Assembly (NCBI GenBank): GCA_009996555.1
Contig: JAACZX010000077.1
Coordinates: forward strand, 1-8,665
DNA from: Chitinophagaceae bacterium
GTDB lineage: Bacteria; Bacteroidota; Bacteroidia; Chitinophagales; Chitinophagaceae
Length of the DNA stretch: 8,665 nt
Direction of reading: 5' to 3'
Under the pieces are notes generated by a model that was not told the DNA's origin, ran no database searches, and was given only the letters and a program-made list of their open reading frames with translations. A program made the translations under genes and the position numbers. This document shows, piece by piece, positions 6,797-8,665 of the stretch (its first letter is position 1; every line of letters begins with the position of its first letter).

Positions 6797-7858
6797 ATGC
6801 TTAATTCAAGTCAACTCACACCCGTACAGGTAGCCGCTATCAATGCATTTACCATTTCATTATTGGTGGGGTTGGCGAATTACTTCTTCATCCGCAACTG
6901 GTGGATTGCCTTGCTGAGTTTTGCAGTGCTGTTCATCATCAGTTACCTGCTCATCCGTTATTTTACTGAACGGTTTATTTACCGGCACATCAAGCTTATT
7001 TACAAATTCATTTCACAAACAAAGGCCACCAAACGGGAAGAGTTCTTTAATAAATCAGTATTGCCGGAAAAAAGTTTACAGGAAGTAAGCGAAGAGGTAG
7101 AGCAATGGGCTGCACAAAAGCGTGAAGAAATTGAAACCCTCAAACAAAACGAACTATACCGCAAAGAATTTTTGCAGAACCTGAGCCATGAATTGAAGAC
7201 GCCCATTTTTGCCGTGCAGGGCTATGTTGATACGTTGCTGAGTGGCGCCATGCACAAAGAAGAAGTAGCAAAGAAATTCTTACTGAATACTTCAAAGAAC
7301 ATTGATCGTTTGGTAAATCTTGTTGACGATCTTGATGAAATATCCAAGCTGGAAAGCGGCCGACTGCAACTGTACAAAGAAAATTTTGTGATACAGGAGC
7401 TGGTGGAGGAAGTGTTTGACAGCCTTTCAATAAAAGCAGCCGATAAAAAGATCCGCACATCAATTAAAAAAGGCTGTGAATTGCCCATTACTGTTTATGC
7501 TGATAAAGAAAAGATCCGCATGGTATTGATCAACCTGGTTGATAATGCCATTAAATACGGCAAGCAAAACGGCAGCATAGTTTTCAGTGCCTATAAAACA
7601 CACAGCAACCTTGTATTGATTGAAATAAGCGATGATGGTTTTGGTATTGCAGAAGAACACCTCACCCGCATTTTCGAACGTTTTTACCGTACCGATCTTG
7701 CACGCAGCCGAAAAGAAGGTGGCAGCGGCTTAGGTCTTTCCATTTGCAAACATATTGTGGAAGCACACGGACAAACCATGCATGTACGCAGCCGGTTAGA
7801 TGTGGGCACTACTTTTGGTTTTGCACTGCAGGAACGAATGGATCAAGATTCTGAATAG
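6797..7858 (+). CDS. Membrane-bound sensor histidine kinase (PhoR-like)
   Basis: The kinase has 353 residues and is the probable partner of the response regulator 40 bp upstream. Two membrane helices (about 13-32 and 36-53) are joined by a loop of about three residues, so there is no periplasmic sensing domain. A helical, charged linker (about 54-125), perhaps HAMP-like, leads to the dimerisation domain with H-box NLSHELKTP and phospho-acceptor H131. The ATPase domain follows, with N-box LINLVDNAIKYG (244-255), G1 DDGFG (279-283), F-box IFERFYR (292-298) and G2 GGSGLGLS (308-315). All catalytic motifs are intact. I chose ATG 6797; the frame stays open back to a TTG at 6770, but those nine extra residues would overlap a promoter-like motif. 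The stimulus is unknown: the short loop suggests sensing within the membrane or through another membrane protein. Co-transcription with the regulator is likely. Confidence 0.95.
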   Translation: MLNSSQLTPVQVAAINAFTISLLVGLANYFFIRNWWIALLSFAVLFIISYLLIRYFTERFIYRHIKLIYKFISQTKATKREEFFNKSVLPEKSLQEVSEEVEQWAAQKREEIETLKQNELYRKEFLQNLSHELKTPIFAVQGYVDTLLSGAMHKEEVAKKFLLNTSKNIDRLVNLVDDLDEISKLESGRLQLYKENFVIQELVEEVFDSLSIKAADKKIRTSIKKGCELPITVYADKEKIRMVLINLVDNAIKYGKQNGSIVFSAYKTHSNLVLIEISDDGFGIAEEHLTRIFERFYRTDLARSRKEGGSGLGLSICKHIVEAHGQTMHVRSRLDVGTTFGFALQERMDQDSE

Positions 7859-8044
7859 GCCTTTTCTGTTATCCTCTGCTCAACCTCAGCTTCAGCATTT
7901 AACTACTTATCTTACCTGAGCCTTACTACTTAGTGTTCTTTTCGCTTGAGGAAAATACCTCAGCATACATTCTCTACATCTTTATTTACTGGATACATTA
8001 CTTGTACCTCTCCCTTTTGTGAACCCGTTGCCTTTGTGGAAAAT
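7859..8044. other. Gene-free stretch after the histidine kinase
   Basis: This is pyrimidine-rich on the plus strand, and no supported gene or RNA was found. A short stem with TGAGG and CCTCA arms around a 6-nt loop lies near 7948-7963, but no U-run follows, so it is not a standard terminator for the kinase transcript. The frame of the kinase stays open for 24 codons past its TAG, which is most likely chance. With no plus-strand terminator, kinase transcripts may run into the convergent region to the right. Confidence 0.5.
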
Positions 8045-8076
8045 AAAAAAAGACCGTCCTGAAGAATCAGAACGGT
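8045..8076 (-). terminator. Intrinsic terminator (minus strand), distal
   Basis: Read on the minus strand, arms ACCGTTCTGA and TCAGGACGGT form a 10-bp stem with one G-U pair and a TTCT loop, followed by C and seven Ts. It is a textbook Rho-independent terminator for leftward transcription only. The nearest minus-strand gene ends at 8399 and already has a terminator at 8313-8340. This one is therefore either a backup or ends a separate short transcript that starts within about 8100-8300. Confidence 0.85.
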
Positions 8077-8135
8077 GAAGTTCCCAGTCAAGTCATGAGA
8101 AAATGAACCCTTGATTGTTATAAACTGCTAATGCT

Positions 8136-8168
8136 ATGCTGCAGGTTGCTGCTGTAAAGATGCTGCAG
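8136..8168. repeat. CTGCAG-containing direct repeat pair
   Basis: ATGCTGCAG occurs at 8136-8144 and again at 8160-8168, separated by 15 nt that contain a further GCTGCTG. Because CTGCAG is self-complementary, the two copies can also pair with each other. It lies inside a 39-codon minus-strand open stretch and could simply reflect repeated Leu-Gln-His codons there. Confidence 0.45.
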
Positions 8169-8225
8169 CTGTTTTACCACAGTATTACCGCAATGTGCAG
8201 GAATTGTTATTTCGAAAAAGTTGCA

Positions 8226-8305
8226 AGCTATAAGCAGTCAGCCATTAATAATTCACATCTTGAAGGTGCTCATTACTTGCAGCTTACAGCTGGCGGCTTA
8301 TAGCT
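8226..8305. repeat. Imperfect inverted repeat, REP-like
   Basis: The arm at 8226-8242 (AGCTATAAGC then AGTCAGC) matches the reverse complement of 8289-8305 (AGCTATAAGC then CGCCAGC) at 15 of 17 positions, with 46 nt between them. Next to the right arm is a smaller perfect inverted repeat, CAGCT-TAC-AGCTG, at 8280-8292. The element fills the gap between the two minus-strand terminators. It resembles intergenic REP or small MITE-like palindromes; there are no target duplications I can see, and copy number elsewhere is unknown. Confidence 0.55.
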
Positions 8306-8312
8306 GCTATAT

Positions 8313-8340
8313 AAAAAAAGCCCCCTGAGAACAGGAGGCT
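8313..8340 (-). terminator. Intrinsic terminator of the minus-strand secreted protein gene
   Basis: On the minus strand AGCCTCCTG and CAGGGGGCT form a 9-bp stem with one G-U pair and a TTCT loop, and the 3' arm runs into seven Ts. It sits 58 bp after the stop at 8399 and is well placed to end that transcript. Loop and layout match the second terminator at 8045-8076. Confidence 0.9.
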
Positions 8341-8374
8341 GTAGAGGATACTTGCTTAAGGAAATCCTTCATTA

Positions 8375-8389
8375 TCTGCCATTGGCAGA
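8375..8389. repeat. Short perfect hairpin in the 3' untranslated region
   Basis: TCTGCC and GGCAGA flank ATT, giving a perfect 6-bp stem with a 3-nt loop, 9 bp after the stop codon of the secreted protein gene and ahead of its terminator. No U-run follows. It may protect the 3' end or may be chance. Confidence 0.4.
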
Positions 8390-8398
8390 CAAATATGT

Positions 8399-8665
8399 TT
8401 AGTACACGTTTGTTTGTGGGGTAAAGCTTGCCCAACCCTGCATCCAGTTAGTAGTACCAAATGCACCTACATAAGTAGTGGTGGTGAAACCAGTTAACCC
8501 AAAGAAACTTGCACCACTTAATGCAGGGCTACCTGCTTTTGGCAAAAAGTTAGGGGCTGTAAGGCTAAATGGACTTTCAAGCATAATATCGTTTGCTGAA
8601 GTGTATGTTTTACAACTGTCAACACCTTCCGCCTTTGTTTGGATAGCGGATGGCGTAGTCAAAGT
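8399..8665 (-). CDS. C-terminus of a probably secreted beta-helix-like protein (runs in from right edge)
   Basis: Only the last 88 codons are visible. The frame is open to the window edge, and the Leu codon TTG at 8662 is unlikely to be the start. The piece is rich in Thr, Gly, Ser, Ala and Phe with few charges, typical of an extracellular protein. Near its middle, FLPKAGSPALSGA resembles the closing rung of parallel beta-helix surface proteins, which often end with a 'SPA' phrase. The following GAFGTTNWMQGWASFTPQTNVY-like tail, with its Trp residues, is one I associate with secreted hypothetical proteins of Bacteroidota. It is not the usual type IX secretion sorting domain, which would have a longer beta-sandwich and a basic end. 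Function is unknown: a cell-surface structural or glycan-related role is possible. A good terminator follows at 8313-8340. Confidence 0.7.
   Translation of the reverse strand, partial: TLTTPSAIQTKAEGVDSCKTYTSANDIMLESPFSLTAPNFLPKAGSPALSGASFFGLTGFTTTTYVGAFGTTNWMQGWASFTPQTNVY

Noticed and set aside
7859..7933. In-frame extension of the kinase beyond its TAG by 24 codons
   Set aside because: The kinase already has its full ATPase domain at the TAG, and the extension has no recognisable content.
7948..7963. Hairpin TGAGG/CCTCA as a terminator for the kinase
   Set aside because: Only 5-7 bp of stem with a bulge and no U-run after it.
8399..8662. Complete 87-residue protein starting at TTG 8662
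   Set aside because: The frame stays open to the window edge and the content is a typical C-terminus, so it is treated as a partial gene.
1..8665. CRISPR array, tRNA or rRNA gene, insertion sequence
   Set aside because: No regularly spaced repeats, no cloverleaf, no rRNA-like stretch and no transposase frame were seen on either strand.

Overview
The window looks like a chromosomal segment of a Bacteroidota bacterium, most likely family Chitinophagaceae. The reasons are moderate GC, exact TAnnTTTG promoter -7 elements just ahead of start codons, little sign of Shine-Dalgarno sequences, a DUF5690-type membrane protein, and a secreted protein tail of a kind common in this phylum. The genus cannot be fixed from the sequence alone.

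Left part, all minus strand (5912 down to 1). First comes an exported 727-residue protein of unrecognised family. It has a long helical N-terminal region and a C-terminal domain whose strand, His and Cys pattern resembles the caspase/gingipain (clan CD) fold. Then follow a 12-TM DUF5690-like transporter, a complete ABC exporter half-transporter (6 TM plus NBD), a 70-residue basic helical protein, and the first 81 codons of a nucleotidyltransferase-fold protein that runs off the left edge. The last two are 13 bp apart and look like a two-gene module of toxin-antitoxin or defence type. Gaps in the four-gene series from the transporter leftwards are 55, 40 and 13 bp, so co-transcription is possible.

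Middle (5913-6069) is a divergent intergenic region. One promoter-like element serves the exported protein leftwards, with only 6 nt between motif and ATG. Another serves a response regulator rightwards.

Right part, plus strand (6070-7858), is an OmpR/PhoB-type response regulator followed by its probable partner histidine kinase. The kinase has two membrane helices and almost no periplasmic loop. Together they form an ordinary two-component system of unknown stimulus.

Far right (7859-8398) is a 540-base stretch without a confident gene. It holds two minus-strand intrinsic terminators with the same loop, a long imperfect inverted repeat between them, a CTGCAG-rich repeat cluster and a 39-codon open stretch. 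The last 267 bases are the C-terminus of a probably secreted, beta-helix-like minus-strand protein that enters from the right edge.

The best candidates for undescribed biology are the caspase-fold-like exported protein, the edge nucleotidyltransferase module, and the possible small transcript between the two terminators.
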